Assembly (NCBI RefSeq): GCF_013409595.1
Contig: NZ_JACCBD010000001.1
Coordinates: 2,108,001-2,172,000 of the forward strand
DNA length: 64,000 nucleotides
Direction: 5' to 3'
From: Leucobacter aridicollis
GTDB taxonomy: Bacteria; Actinomycetota; Actinomycetes; Actinomycetales; Microbacteriaceae
In this document: in pieces, positions 28,163-37,745 of the stretch
Position numbering within the stretch: the first letter of the stretch is position 1
Layout: each line of letters begins with the position of its first letter
Notes under the pieces: model-generated
The model's input: the letters and a program-made list of their open reading frames with translations, nothing else
Databases searched by the model: none
Told to the model about the DNA's origin: nothing
Translations under genes and position numbers: made by a program

Positions 28163-29103
28163 GACAGTACTCCCAACGCCAGTGCAAGGCCGTAGGCAAC
28201 AACAGTGGACGGCAGCAACGAATCGAGCCGGTCGAGCAGTCCGCCGTGGCCCGGGATCCAGTTACTCATGTCTTTCACATTCAGATCGCGCTTGATGAGC
28301 GACTCGGTGAGGTCTCCCCCGGTCGCCGTCAGCAGTACCAGCGCGCCGAAGATGAGCCCCACCCACCAGGGCTGGTCGAGCGCGGCCACGGTGATCCCGA
28401 CGCCGGCGACCATTGCGGCGACGGCCGCCCCGGCGAACCCCTCCCAGGTCTTGTTCGGGCTGATGCGCGGCGTCATCTTGTGCTTGCCAAGCGTGACACC
28501 CGCAGCGTATGCACCGATGTCGACGGACACCGCGACGAGCACGAGGGCGAACACCCACCACTGCCCGTTCGGGACGGCCAGGAGGAGCACCGCGAAGCTT
28601 CCGAGGAAGGGCACGTAGACGAGTGTGAACAGGCCCGAGAAGATGTCACGAATGAGCGTCTTCGGTTCGACGGGGGTGCGAGCGGCGAGGCCCTCAACGA
28701 CCCGCCAGATGGTGAGGAGAGCGGAGGCGGCGAACAGGCTCAGCAGGAGCCCCTCGGCTCCATAGAAGTACGCTGCCGCGACCATGCTCAGGCCGCTCAC
28801 GACCACGCCGATGCGCGGGACGCGGCGACCGGCTACCCGAAACGCCGTCGCCAGCTCGACGACAGCGACGCCGACGAGCAGTGCGATGAACCAGACGAAC
28901 AGGATGCCGTCGAAGAACAGCAGGCTGCCGAGGAACACCCCGGCGAGCAAGAGGCCGACGCCGATGGCGAGGAAGAGATTCCTGCCGGCCTTCTTCTCAA
29001 TCCTCGCGTTCGTCGCCTCGAGCTGGGCCCGAGTTGCCTCGAGCTGGGCGCGAGTCGAATCGAGATGTGCTCGAATCTCCTCGCGCCGCCCTCCCCCTGA
29101 CAT
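28159..29103 (-). CDS. cdsA: Phosphatidate cytidylyltransferase
   Basis: CdsA makes CDP-diacylglycerol from phosphatidate and CTP, the branch point for membrane phospholipids. The family signature is complete near the C terminus: SLIKRDLNVKD followed by PGHGGLLDRLDS. About eight membrane helices precede it. The N terminus carries an extra short coiled coil in which RAQLEAT is repeated, absent from E. coli CdsA. At 314 residues it is slightly longer than usual. It begins five bases after frr and overlaps the DivIVA-like gene. Confidence 0.95.
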   Translation of the reverse strand: MSGGGRREEIRAHLDSTRAQLEATRAQLEATNARIEKKAGRNLFLAIGVGLLLAGVFLGSLLFFDGILFVWFIALLVGVAVVELATAFRVAGRRVPRIGVVVSGLSMVAAAYFYGAEGLLLSLFAASALLTIWRVVEGLAARTPVEPKTLIRDIFSGLFTLVYVPFLGSFAVLLLAVPNGQWWVFALVLVAVSVDIGAYAAGVTLGKHKMTPRISPNKTWEGFAGAAVAAMVAGVGITVAALDQPWWVGLIFGALVLLTATGGDLTESLIKRDLNVKDMSNWIPGHGGLLDRLDSLLPSTVVAYGLALALGVLS

Positions 29104-29108
29104 ACAGA

Positions 29109-29663
29109 TCAGACTTCCAGAAGCTCAGCTTCTTTACGCTTGAAGGCCTCATCCACCTGATCGGTGAACTGCTTGGTGAGTGCCTCAAGCTCCTTCTCCG
29201 CGCGTGCGACGTCGTCCTCGCCGATCTCGCTCTTCAGCGCGTCGAGGTCGTCCTTAGCGCTGCGACGCACGTTGCGGACCGCCACGCGCGCGTCCTCGGC
29301 GCGGGTCTTCACGATCTTCACGAACTCCTTGCGGCGTTCCTGCGTCAGCTCGGGGAGCGTCACGCGGATCACGTTACCGTCGTTCGTCGGGTTCGCGCCG
29401 AGGTTGTGCATGTCGCGGATGCCCTGCTCGATCGCCTTCATCGCGCCCTTGTCGTAGGGTGTGATGATGAGGCTGCGCGCATCCTGATTCGCGACGGACG
29501 CCAGCTGCGGCAGCGGCGTCGGCGTCCCGTAGTAGTCGACCATCAGGTTCTGGAGCAGCGCGGGATTTGCACGCCCAGTACGCACAGTCGCGAACGACTC
29601 CTTTGCGGCTTCAACCGCCTTGGTCATTCGTTCCTTTGCGTCTGCAAAGACTTCTTCAATCAC
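29109..29663 (-). CDS. frr: Ribosome-recycling factor
   Basis: RRF splits post-termination ribosomes together with EF-G. The 184-residue product has the invariant [26 protein letters not shown] and [20 protein letters not shown] segments. The start is the GTG at 29663, preceded by GGAGGAG at seven bases; the longer open frame upstream to 29708 is unlike the family. It is part of the conserved rpsB-tsf-pyrH-frr-cdsA block. Confidence 0.97.
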   Translation of the reverse strand: MIEEVFADAKERMTKAVEAAKESFATVRTGRANPALLQNLMVDYYGTPTPLPQLASVANQDARSLIITPYDKGAMKAIEQGIRDMHNLGANPTNDGNVIRVTLPELTQERRKEFVKIVKTRAEDARVAVRNVRRSAKDDLDALKSEIGEDDVARAEKELEALTKQFTDQVDEAFKRKEAELLEV

Positions 29664-29732
29664 GCTGCGTCTCCTCCACGACTCCTTGCTGACCCGTCCG
29701 GCCAACAATCGGTTTTCTGCAATAGTTCGAGT

Positions 29733-30452
29733 TTAGCGGTGTACCAGCGTGCCGAGCTTCTCGCCACGGAGTGCAGCGGTGACATTCCCCGCGGGCTCCA
29801 TGCCAAAGACGCGCATCGGCATGCCGTTATCCATGCACAGGCTGAAGGCTGTCGAGTCGACAACCTTGAGGCCCTGCACGAGCGCCTCGTTGTACGTGAT
29901 GTCGGTGATGAGGGTCGCGTTCGGGTCGACCGCCGGGTCTGCGGTGTAGACGCCATCGACGCCGTTCTTCGCGACGAGCACCTCGTCGGCCTCGATCTCG
30001 AGCGCTCGCTGCGCCGAGACCGTGTCCGTGGAAAAGTACGGAAGCCCGGCGCCTGCGCCGAAGATCACAACGCGGCCCTTCTCCAGGTGACGGATCGCAC
30101 GAAGCGGGATGTAGGTCTCGGCGACCTGCGTCATCGTGATCGCCGACTGCACGCGAGTTTCAACGCCTGCCTGCTCGAGGAAGTCCTGCAGCGCGAGCGC
30201 GTTCATCACCGTGCCGAGCATGCCCATGTAGTCCGCGCGTGCGCGATCCATGCCGCGCTGCGACAGCTCCGCGCCGCGGAAGAAGTTGCCGCCACCGACG
30301 ACGATCGCGACCTCGGTCTGATCCATTGACGCAGCGATCTCGCGCGCGATCTGGCTGACGACGTCGGGGTTCACACCGAGCGTTCCCCCACCGAACGCCT
30401 CGCCCGACAGCTTCAGCAGTACCCTGCGCTTACGATTGCTCTGATCGGACAT
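29733..30452 (-). CDS. pyrH: Uridylate (UMP) kinase
   Basis: PyrH phosphorylates UMP to UDP for RNA, cell wall and pyrimidine supply. The 239-residue amino-acid-kinase fold protein shows [45 protein letters not shown] and [16 protein letters not shown]. The start ATG at 30452 has AGGAGACGC upstream. It stands between tsf and frr, as in most bacteria. Confidence 0.97.
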   Translation of the reverse strand: MSDQSNRKRRVLLKLSGEAFGGGTLGVNPDVVSQIAREIAASMDQTEVAIVVGGGNFFRGAELSQRGMDRARADYMGMLGTVMNALALQDFLEQAGVETRVQSAITMTQVAETYIPLRAIRHLEKGRVVIFGAGAGLPYFSTDTVSAQRALEIEADEVLVAKNGVDGVYTADPAVDPNATLITDITYNEALVQGLKVVDSTAFSLCMDNGMPMRVFGMEPAGNVTAALRGEKLGTLVHR

Positions 30453-30564
30453 GCGTCTCCTTCATTAAATCTTTCGCCGGTGTCCCGGCACTCTCTTCCG
30501 GGTCCAGGACCCAGATTCGCGGCGCCAGCCTGCTCAACTCAACAGCCTACCGTCCGCACAGCAC

Positions 30565-30593
30565 AAAACCCGGGCCAGAACGGCCCGGGTTTT
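30565..30593 (-). terminator. Intrinsic terminator after tsf
   Basis: AAAACCCGGGCC at 30565-30576 pairs perfectly with GGCCCGGGTTTT at 30582-30593 over a five-base loop. On the minus strand the stem ends in a T run directly downstream of tsf. pyrH-frr-cdsA may therefore have its own promoter or depend on read-through. Confidence 0.9.
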
Positions 30594-30605
30594 GTCCTGA
30601 AGGTG

Positions 30606-31436
30606 TTAGGCGCCGACCTTGCAGCGGCTGAAGCCGGTCACCTTGATGCCGGCTGCCTCAGCAACCTTTGCAACGTCGCGCTTCTCAGCGTCGAGTGCGT
30701 GGACCTGCTCGTTGAGCACGACCTGCTTGAAGAACGCGTTCAGGCGGCCCTCGATGATCTTCGGGAGCGCAGCCTCAGGCTTGCCCTCGTTCTTCGAGAT
30801 CTCGGTGACGATGTCGCGCTCCTTGTCGACGTCGGCCTCGGGGACCTCGTCGCGGTTCACGAACAGCGGCTCTGCGAACGAGATGTGCTGAGCAATGCTG
30901 AGCGCAGCCTTCTCGTCGCCACCCTCGAATCCAACAACAACGCCGATCTGCGGGGGCAGATCCTTCGACGTGCGGTGGAGGTAGACGGCGGTGCCGGGAG
31001 CCTCGATGCGCTCGACGCGGCGGAGCTCGATGCGCTCACCGATGATCGCGGCCTCATCGGTGATGAGGTCAGCAACGGTCTTGTCGCCTGCGGGGGCTGC
31101 GAGGCCCTCCTCAGCGTTCTTTGCGCCTGCGGCGACGAGTGCGTCGAGCACCTGCTCCGAGAGCGCGAGGAACTTCTCGTTCTTCGCGACGAAGTCGGTC
31201 TCGCAGACGAGCTCGATCATCGTTGCAGCGCCTTCGCTCTGCTTTGCAGCGACGAGGCCCTCGCTCGCCTCGCGGTCGCCGCGCTTCGCGACGCCCTTGA
31301 GGCCCTTGAGACGAAGGATCTCGATCGCCTTCTCGATGTCGCCCTCGGCTTCAACGAGAGCGTTCTTGCTGTCGACCATGCCAGCGCCGAGGCGCTCGCG
31401 CAGCTCCTTCACAGCGGCCATGCTTACTGCAGCCAT
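30606..31436 (-). CDS. tsf: Elongation factor Ts
   Basis: EF-Ts recharges EF-Tu with GTP. The 276-residue protein has the N-terminal UBA-like MAAVKELRERLGAGMVDSKNALVEA and the core motif IELVCETDFVAKNEKF. The ATG at 31436 has AAGGAG six bases upstream; a second ATG at 31421 is less likely. It follows rpsB across a gap containing a 15-bp hairpin and is followed by an intrinsic terminator. Confidence 0.97.
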   Translation of the reverse strand: MAAVSMAAVKELRERLGAGMVDSKNALVEAEGDIEKAIEILRLKGLKGVAKRGDREASEGLVAAKQSEGAATMIELVCETDFVAKNEKFLALSEQVLDALVAAGAKNAEEGLAAPAGDKTVADLITDEAAIIGERIELRRVERIEAPGTAVYLHRTSKDLPPQIGVVVGFEGGDEKAALSIAQHISFAEPLFVNRDEVPEADVDKERDIVTEISKNEGKPEAALPKIIEGRLNAFFKQVVLNEQVHALDAEKRDVAKVAEAAGIKVTGFSRCKVGA

Positions 31437-31456
31437 GTGTGACTCCTTGGGGTTTG

Positions 31457-31489
31457 GATCCGGGTCGGGCGTTGCGCCCGACCCGGATC
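31457..31489 (-). promoter_or_regulatory. Strong hairpin between rpsB and tsf (attenuator-like)
   Basis: Bases 31457-31471 and 31475-31489 form a perfect 15-bp G+C-rich stem with a three-base loop. There is no T run after it on the minus strand, so it is probably a partial attenuator or RNA-stability element that sets the S2 to EF-Ts ratio, ending 20 bases before the tsf start. Confidence 0.7.
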
Positions 31490-31508
31490 AATGACTATGA
31501 GAGAAAAA

Positions 31509-32375
31509 TTACTCGGCTGCGGGAGCCTCAGCTGCGTCAGCAGCGGGGGCCTCGGTCGCCTCTGCGGCCTCGGCTGCGGGAGCCTCGGTCGCCTCTGCAG
31601 CGGGTGCCTCAGCCTTGTCGGCGTTGAGGAGCTCAACCTCCCACTCAGCGAGCGGCTCAGCAGCGGTCTCGCCCTCAGCAGGCTTCTGGTGGCGCTCCAT
31701 GAGGCCCTCAGCAGCTGCGTCAGCGATCACGCGGGTGAGCAGTGCTACCGAGCGGATTGCGTCGTCGTTACCCGGGATCGGGTAGGTGACCTCGTCGGGA
31801 TCGCAGTTGGTGTCGAGGATGCCAATGACGGGGATGCCCAGCTTCTTCGCCTCGTCGATCGCGAGGTGCTCCTTCTTGGTGTCAACAACCCAGAGAGCCG
31901 AAGGCGTCTTGGTCATGTTGCGGATACCACCGAGGGTCTTCTGCAGCTTGTCGAGCTCGCGCTTCTTGAGGAGGAGCTCCTTCTTGGTGAAGCCGCTGGT
32001 GCCACCCTCGAAGTCGAGCTGCTCGAGCTCCTTCATGCGCTCCAGACGGCCGGTCACGGTCTGGAAGTTGGTGAGGAGGCCGCCGAGCCAGCGCTGGTTC
32101 ACGTAGGGCTGGTTCACGCGAGTCGACTGCTCAGCAATCGCCTCCTGAGCCTGCTTCTTGGTGCCAACGAAGAGGATGGTGCCGCCACGAGCAACAGTGT
32201 TCTTCACGAACTCGTATGCCGAGTCGATGTAGGTGAGCGACTGCTGCAGGTCGATGATGTAGATGCCCGAACGCTCGGTGAAGATGAAGCGCTTCATCTT
32301 CGGGTTCCAGCGGCGGGTCTGGTGTCCGAAGTGGACGCCGCTGTCGAGCAGCTGGCGCATGGTTACAACGGCCAT
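31509..32375 (-). CDS. rpsB: 30S ribosomal protein S2
   Basis: The 288-residue protein starts [32 protein letters not shown], the universal S2 opening, and has [25 protein letters not shown] and [27 protein letters not shown]. The last 45 residues are an Ala/Glu-rich tail with repeated EAPAAEA units, common in actinobacteria. RBS AGGAGA precedes the ATG. A small CGCGCG/CGCGCG hairpin lies 10-30 bases upstream in the leader. Confidence 0.98.
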   Translation of the reverse strand: MAVVTMRQLLDSGVHFGHQTRRWNPKMKRFIFTERSGIYIIDLQQSLTYIDSAYEFVKNTVARGGTILFVGTKKQAQEAIAEQSTRVNQPYVNQRWLGGLLTNFQTVTGRLERMKELEQLDFEGGTSGFTKKELLLKKRELDKLQKTLGGIRNMTKTPSALWVVDTKKEHLAIDEAKKLGIPVIGILDTNCDPDEVTYPIPGNDDAIRSVALLTRVIADAAAEGLMERHQKPAEGETAAEPLAEWEVELLNADKAEAPAAEATEAPAAEAAEATEAPAADAAEAPAAE

Positions 32376-32715
32376 TGCCGTCTCCTGTTCTCGCGCGTAA
32401 CGCGCGACTGTTTGGTTTGTTCGGCCGCGGGCGCGACCTTGTCCTAGTGCCCCCGGGTTTCACCACCCCTTGCGGGGACCAACGGCAAAACTCCGGTGAG
32501 TGGGCACGCGAAGTCACCTCTTGCGAGGCGCAATAGAAGAGTCTATCACTGGATCGACCCCCAGGTGAGCCAGCTCCGGCGTGTTTTTTGCTTCGTCCAC
32601 AGCAGGCGCGATGTCAGTCCCGCCCAGCGTTCTGTCCACATTTCCCGGCCGCCTCCCCACGCCCACCGAGCTTCCGGGAAAACTGGGGCCCCACCGAGAC
32701 GAACGGAGCACCCCG
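32376..32715. other. Divergent regulatory region between rpsB and yraN
   Basis: This 340-base gap carries the rpsB leader (a 6-bp CGCGCG hairpin at about 32394-32409 beside its ribosome site) and, towards the other side, the yraN promoter listed separately. No small gene is supported; the open frames crossing it show no family resemblance until the YraN core. I cannot place the rpsB -35/-10 with confidence. Confidence 0.5.
32521..32549 (+). promoter_or_regulatory. Predicted promoter of yraN-comM-dprA
   Basis: TTGCGA at 32521-32526 and TATCAC at 32544-32549 are 17 bases apart, a good match to a housekeeping promoter. The predicted transcript would have a leader of about 160 bases before the yraN start. 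Confidence 0.55.
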
Positions 32716-33189
32716 ATGGCGAGCGCACCCGGCCAGGCACCACACCCAGATTCCCCACATTCGGGCCCCATTCAGCCAGGGCCCCCACTCCCCGACCGGC
32801 AGCACGGCGGCCAGGGCCGGGCTACCCCCGCCGTGTTCAAACGAGAGCTCGGCGCTCGCGGCGAGCGCATCGCCGCCGACTATCTCGCCTCCCGCGGCTT
32901 TGCACTCATCGCGCGCAACTGGCGCTGCCGATACGGCGAGCTCGATCTGGTGATGCGCGACGGCGCCGCTTTTGTTGCCGTCGAGGTGAAGACCCGCAGC
33001 GGTACCGGCTACGGCGACCCGCTCGAGTCGATCACCGCGCGCAAGGCCGCCAGGCTCCGGCGGGTCCTGCTCGAGTGGGGCTCGACCACCGGGCACCGCG
33101 GCGCCCGGCTGCGCGTCGACGCCGTCGGCATCACGCTTCGACCGGGCGAGGCCAGCCCACGCATCCAGCACCTGCGGGCCGTCGCATGA
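32716..33189 (+). CDS. yraN: YraN / UPF0102 family nuclease-like protein
   Basis: The 157-residue product has the Holliday-junction-resolvase-like fold of the family: RELGARGERIAADYLASRGFALIARNWRCRYGELDLVMRD and AFVAVEVKTRSG contain the Glu, Asp, Glu and Lys expected for metal-dependent nuclease activity. The start is set at the ATG at 32716, with GGAG seven bases upstream; residues 1-40 are Pro/Gly-rich and not conserved. The stop overlaps the comM start (ATGA). Its biological role is poorly established in any species. Confidence 0.9.
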   Translation: MASAPGQAPHPDSPHSGPIQPGPPLPDRQHGGQGRATPAVFKRELGARGERIAADYLASRGFALIARNWRCRYGELDLVMRDGAAFVAVEVKTRSGTGYGDPLESITARKAARLRRVLLEWGSTTGHRGARLRVDAVGITLRPGEASPRIQHLRAVA

Positions 33190-34733
33190 GCCGCGGGGTG
33201 CGCCGGGCGGCCGCGGTCGCCCTCACTGGCCTGCAGGGCACGCGCGTGATGGTCGAGGCCGCGGTATCCCACCAGCTCCCCGGCATGACAATCATCGGCC
33301 TTCCCGATGCCGCGCTTGCCGAAGCCAAGCAGCGCGTCCGCACCGCGTCAGCGCAGGTCGGTCTGCCAATCTCGGATCGGTTCGTCACCGTGAATCTCGC
33401 GCCGGCATCGCTGCCGAAGCAGGGCTCGGGGTTCGATCTCGCGATCGCCCTCGCCGTGCTTTCGGCGTCCGAGCATGTCCCGACGGCGAAGCTCGCGGAG
33501 ACCGCGCACATCGGCGAGCTCGGGCTTGATGGGAGCCTGCGCCGCCCGGTGGGCCTGCTCGGCGCGGTGATCGCGGCGCGGGAGCTCAGCTTCTCCCGCG
33601 TCATGGTGCCGCTCGAAGCCGCCGCCGAAGCGCGACTTGTCCCCGGCATCGAAGTGGTGGCCGCTGACACGCTCCTCGACGCGATTGCCTGGCACCGCGG
33701 CGAGGGGCCGCCTGCAGATCAGGATCGGGCCGCGGCGCGGAGCCCGCGGCCACCGGCCCCGCAGCCCGACAGCGACGCCGATATGTCCGACGTCGTCGGG
33801 CAGGAGGAGGCGGTCGAGGCGATGGTCGTCGCCGCGGCAGGGCGGCACCATGTCTCTCTCATCGGGCCACCAGGGTCGGGCAAGACACTGCTTGCGACGC
33901 GGCTCGCGGGCATTCTGCCCGATCTGTCGCCGCCGGAGTCGCTCGTCGCGAGCAGCATCGCGTCGCTGAGCGATGTCGCGCTCGACACGCTTGTCACACG
34001 GCCGCCCTTCGAAAGCCCCCACCACACCGCCTCCTCCGCGGCCGTCATCAGCACCGGAGACGCTCGCGGCATCCGTCCGGGCTCGATCTCGCGGGCGAGT
34101 TACGGCGTGCTCTTCATGGACGAGGCACCAGAGTTTGGCCGCGTGATCCTCGACGACCTCCGCGAGCCACTCGAGTCGGGAACCGTCACAATCTCGCGCG
34201 CCCGGATCCACGCCAGCCTCCCGGCCAAGCTTCAACTCGTGCTCGCCGCGAACCCCTGCCCGTGCGGCAACGCCGGCTCCCCCGAGACCGCGCTGTCGTG
34301 CACCTGCACGCCGCACACTCGGATGCGCTACCTCGGGCGACTCTCGGGCCCCCTCACTGACCGCATCGACCTGCGCCTCACCGTGCGTCGCGTAAGCAGT
34401 CTCGCCGCGACCTCCGCCGGCAGATCCCCGACAAGCGCCGACCTCCGCGAGCGGGTCATCGCGGCCCGGGCCAGGGCGTCAGCGCGGCTCCGGGGCACCC
34501 CGTGGACGCTCAATGGTGAGGTGCCCGGCGAGTGGCTGCGCGGCGAGTCGATGAGGCTCCCCCACTCGGCAACCACGACAATCGACCGCGCGTTGGCTCT
34601 TGGAGCGCTTACGGTGCGCGGCTACGACAGGATCCTCCGCGTGGCATGGTCGATCTCCGACCTCGCTGGCGCAGCGCGTCCCGGACGCAGCGAGGTCGCG
34701 CAGGCGCTCGCACTGCGGGGCGGTGCAACATGA
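33186..34733 (+). CDS. comM: YifB/ComM family Mg-chelatase-like AAA+ ATPase
   Basis: ComM is a hexameric helicase that drives branch migration during natural transformation in Gram-negative bacteria. The 515-residue protein has the Lon-protease-like N-terminal domain (MTIIGLPDAALAEAKQRVRTA), Walker A GPPGSGKT, Walker B VLFMDEAPEF, a four-Cys zinc site (CPCGN, then CTC) and a C-terminal helical domain. It overlaps yraN by four bases and dprA by four bases, an operon order seen in many bacteria. Confidence 0.94.
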   Translation: MSRGVRRAAAVALTGLQGTRVMVEAAVSHQLPGMTIIGLPDAALAEAKQRVRTASAQVGLPISDRFVTVNLAPASLPKQGSGFDLAIALAVLSASEHVPTAKLAETAHIGELGLDGSLRRPVGLLGAVIAARELSFSRVMVPLEAAAEARLVPGIEVVAADTLLDAIAWHRGEGPPADQDRAAARSPRPPAPQPDSDADMSDVVGQEEAVEAMVVAAAGRHHVSLIGPPGSGKTLLATRLAGILPDLSPPESLVASSIASLSDVALDTLVTRPPFESPHHTASSAAVISTGDARGIRPGSISRASYGVLFMDEAPEFGRVILDDLREPLESGTVTISRARIHASLPAKLQLVLAANPCPCGNAGSPETALSCTCTPHTRMRYLGRLSGPLTDRIDLRLTVRRVSSLAATSAGRSPTSADLRERVIAARARASARLRGTPWTLNGEVPGEWLRGESMRLPHSATTTIDRALALGALTVRGYDRILRVAWSISDLAGAARPGRSEVAQALALRGGAT

Positions 34734-36160
34734 ACGGCGAGCAGGGCGGCTGGCCAGCGGCGCACACACTGCGCCCCGCTCACGACGGCACCGGGCCCCG
34801 GCCCCCAGGAGCCGTTCGCCCTGACCCGGAGACCGCCCCGCTCCTCTCCGCGGTCGATCCCCAAGGCTCGGAGCGGCGGGGAGATCACGAGACGCTCCTC
34901 GCGCGCGTTGTCTGGTCGCGCGTCACCGAGCCCGGCGACGCGACGGCGGGTGCGCTCGTTGCCGCGCTCGGCCCGCTGCTCGCGCTCGACCTTCTGACAA
35001 GTCGCGACCCTGCGCGCGCGTTCGCCGGAACGCTCCGGGACCGCGGCGGGAGCGGCCGAGCGGGCGAGGCAGGCACGGTCGGTCCGGATCCGGATGCACT
35101 CTCCCCGCGACGCCTCCGCGCGGGAGTGAAGCGGTGGCTACCACGTCTTAGCCGGGCCGATTCGTTCAAAGACCTCTCCACCGCTGCCGCGCTGCAGCTG
35201 CGGGTGGTCACTCCGGAGTCGCACATCTGGCCCGCACAACTGAACGGTCTCGGCCCTCATTCGCCGCACGCCCTGTGGGTGCGAGGCGATCCGCGCGCCG
35301 TCGCGCCGCCGTCGCTCGCCGTCGTGGGCGCCCGGGCGAGCACGACGTATGGTGGCCAGGTGACGATGGATCTCGCGGGCGAGGCCTGCGACGCCGGCTT
35401 CACGATCGTGTCCGGGGCGGCGTACGGGATTGACGCGGTGGCCCATCGCACCGCCCTCGCGGCAGGGACCCCCACGGTTGCGGTCCTCGCCGGGGGCGTC
35501 GACCGCCCCTACCCCGCCGCGCACGACAGGCTGCTGAGTCACGTCGCTGACCAGGGCGCCGTCTGCGCAGAGCTACCCCCGGGGGCCGCCCCAACCAGGT
35601 GGCGGTTCCTCCAGCGCAACCGGATCATCGCCGCGCTCTCCCGAGGCGTCCTCGTCACGGAGGCCGGCGTGCGGTCCGGCACGCTGAACACGGCGGGCCA
35701 CGCGGCCGAGCTCGGGCGGGCGCTCGGCGCAGTGCCCGGGCCGATCACGTCCCCCGCTTCGGCCGGTTGCCACAGGCTCGTCCGCGAGTACGGGGCGATG
35801 CTCGTCACGACCCGAGCCGAGGTCCGCGAGCTCCTCGGAGCACCCGATGCTGCGGCGAGCGCTGGCTTCGAGACGGCCTCGCCCGCGGATGCGGAGGGCG
35901 CGCAGCCAGTCCACGACGACCCCCCTCCGCCCGCGGGCGCGGCATGGCGGGAGCCCCCGTTCCATAGCCGAGTGCTCGACGCGCTCCCGCTATCAGGCAG
36001 TCGCTCCTCCTCCGATGTCGCGCGGGCAGCGGGCCTGAGCCAGGAGGAGACGAGGGACGCGCTCGCCGAGCTCGAACTGCTCGGCCGTGTCGCCCGCACC
36101 CCGAGCGGCGATGGCGGCCCGCTCCTGTGGCGCCTCGAGCGGCGGAGCCGCTTTGGCTAG
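34730..36160 (+). CDS. dprA: DNA-processing protein DprA
   Basis: DprA binds incoming single-stranded DNA and loads RecA. The 476-residue protein has a variable N-terminal region, the Rossmann-like core (LAVVGARASTTYGGQVTMDLA, GFTIVSGAAYGIDAVAHRTAL, TVAVLAGGVDRPYPAAHD, FLQRNRIIAALSRGVLVTEAG) and a C-terminal winged helix of the DprA_WH type (LSGSRSSSDVARAAGLSQEETRDALAELELLG). The ATG at 34730 overlaps the comM stop. With yraN and comM it suggests DNA uptake or recombination capacity, but uptake genes are not in this window. Confidence 0.95.
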   Translation: MNGEQGGWPAAHTLRPAHDGTGPRPPGAVRPDPETAPLLSAVDPQGSERRGDHETLLARVVWSRVTEPGDATAGALVAALGPLLALDLLTSRDPARAFAGTLRDRGGSGRAGEAGTVGPDPDALSPRRLRAGVKRWLPRLSRADSFKDLSTAAALQLRVVTPESHIWPAQLNGLGPHSPHALWVRGDPRAVAPPSLAVVGARASTTYGGQVTMDLAGEACDAGFTIVSGAAYGIDAVAHRTALAAGTPTVAVLAGGVDRPYPAAHDRLLSHVADQGAVCAELPPGAAPTRWRFLQRNRIIAALSRGVLVTEAGVRSGTLNTAGHAAELGRALGAVPGPITSPASAGCHRLVREYGAMLVTTRAEVRELLGAPDAAASAGFETASPADAEGAQPVHDDPPPPAGAAWREPPFHSRVLDALPLSGSRSSSDVARAAGLSQEETRDALAELELLGRVARTPSGDGGPLLWRLERRSRFG

Positions 36161-36187
36161 GCCGCCCGCAGCGCCCGCGGTGTGCGC

Positions 36188-37573
36188 TCAGAGGGAGACG
36201 AGCAGCATGGAAAGGGCCATCACCGCACCGGCGCCGAGAAACGTTACCGAGGTGTATCCCAAAATGTCCCGCATTTTCAGACCCGCGATCGCCAAGATTG
36301 GGAGGGCCCAGAATGGCTGAAGCATGTTCGTCCACTGGTCTCCATAGGCGACTGCCATCACCGCGATGGCCGGATCGACTCCCAGCTGGTTCGCCGCGTC
36401 CAGCATGATCGGGCCTTGCACAGCAAACTGGCCACCGCCCGATGGCACGAAGAAATTCACGAGGCCAGCGGACAGCAGTGCGAGCAATCCAAAGGTAGTC
36501 GGGTTCGCAATCGACACGAACGCGTCGGAGAACACGACAATGAGACCGGTCGAAGCCATGATCCCGAGAATGCCCGCGTACAGCGGGAACTGCAGCAAGA
36601 TCTCCCCAACGTTGGAGGCAGCCTGCTTGGTGAGATGGATGAGCTCGAACGGGCTTCGCACGAGTAGGAATATCAGTGCGAGAAAGGACCAGTTGACTGT
36701 GTTGAGCGTGAGGGTGCCTCCCTGAACAAAGTGCGCAACCAGGTAGACCACCAGCCCAACACCCACGATGAACGTCAGCACACGGGAGGCATCGACTCTG
36801 TCCGCAGGCGTCACAACCTCTTCAGCGGCCGCTTCGAATGGTTGAGAAACCACACCGGTCGGGAGTTCGCGCACAGGCGCGCCCTTCCTCGGCGCGATGG
36901 CGAGGAAGAGCAGCGAGCACACCACGATCACCCCAGCGGCGGTGAGCATGTTCCAGGCCGAGAACGTCGTTGCTGTCACCGGCAGCGGCTCGCCATTGAG
37001 CGACTCCGTCAAGAACGATCCCGCGGTCGCCGCTGTCAACGGCCCTGATCCCGAATACCCCATATGCCAGACGACCATCCCCGAGTAGCCTGCCGCCACG
37101 AGCAGGGGGAAGTGTATGTTCATTCCGCGTTCCCGCCCCTGCACCGCGATCTCACGGGCCAGCAGGGCGCCAACGACGAGCCCGAGCCCCCAGGTCACGA
37201 GATTGGCGAGTGACGCGATAACGAAGACAAAGACGTAGGCGAATGTTGCGCTTCGAGGAACTCGGGCGAGCTTTGTGAGCAGAGCCCGCACAACCGTCGT
37301 GTTCGCGAGCATGTGCCCGAGGAGCAAGATCAGTGACATCTGCGCCATGAACTCCAGCAGCTCACTGAGGCCAGCGCCCCAGCCCGTCACGACTGCGATC
37401 GGGCCCGCGTCAGTGAGGATCACGGCAAGCACTGCAACGACAAGCGTCAGCACGATCGCGAAGGTCAACGCTGATGGCACCCACCGCTCAAGGGTCCGAA
37501 CGAACGGACGCATGATCCGCTGGATCATCCCCGCTCCGGCGTCGACTGACCCGCTGGACTTTCGCGGTTGCAT
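36188..37573 (-). CDS. atoE-like: Short-chain fatty acid transporter, AtoE family
   Basis: The 461-residue membrane protein has about a dozen hydrophobic segments and the family-typical GYSGMVVWHMGYSGSGPLTAAT and NFFVPSGGGQFAVQGPIM motifs. Start ATG at 37573 has GGAGG four bases upstream. AtoE transports acetoacetate or short-chain fatty acids. It sits between dprA and xerC, genes often adjacent in related bacteria, so it looks inserted. The 3-oxoacid CoA transferase and thiolase genes 3-7 kb away could metabolise its substrate, but it is not part of their operon. Confidence 0.9.
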   Translation of the reverse strand: MQPRKSSGSVDAGAGMIQRIMRPFVRTLERWVPSALTFAIVLTLVVAVLAVILTDAGPIAVVTGWGAGLSELLEFMAQMSLILLLGHMLANTTVVRALLTKLARVPRSATFAYVFVFVIASLANLVTWGLGLVVGALLAREIAVQGRERGMNIHFPLLVAAGYSGMVVWHMGYSGSGPLTAATAGSFLTESLNGEPLPVTATTFSAWNMLTAAGVIVVCSLLFLAIAPRKGAPVRELPTGVVSQPFEAAAEEVVTPADRVDASRVLTFIVGVGLVVYLVAHFVQGGTLTLNTVNWSFLALIFLLVRSPFELIHLTKQAASNVGEILLQFPLYAGILGIMASTGLIVVFSDAFVSIANPTTFGLLALLSAGLVNFFVPSGGGQFAVQGPIMLDAANQLGVDPAIAVMAVAYGDQWTNMLQPFWALPILAIAGLKMRDILGYTSVTFLGAGAVMALSMLLVSL

Positions 37574-37745
37574 GTGGCCTCCACTCAAAGACGAAAGGGA
37601 AAATCTTTCCGCATTCAAACACGCAACACGAGCAAATTAAAGCAACAAACGATAACGATGTGGGCGCCTTTGCGTTCCCGCACGGCCACACCAAGTTGCG
37701 CGAATCACCGCCAAATACACCGCGCTTCAGGCTCACTCAGCCAAG

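Noticed and set aside
32496..33185. Extended N terminus for the ComM protein
   Set aside because: The upstream part of the frame is an out-of-frame reading of yraN; the ATG at 33186 overlaps the yraN stop as ATGA and starts the conserved sequence.
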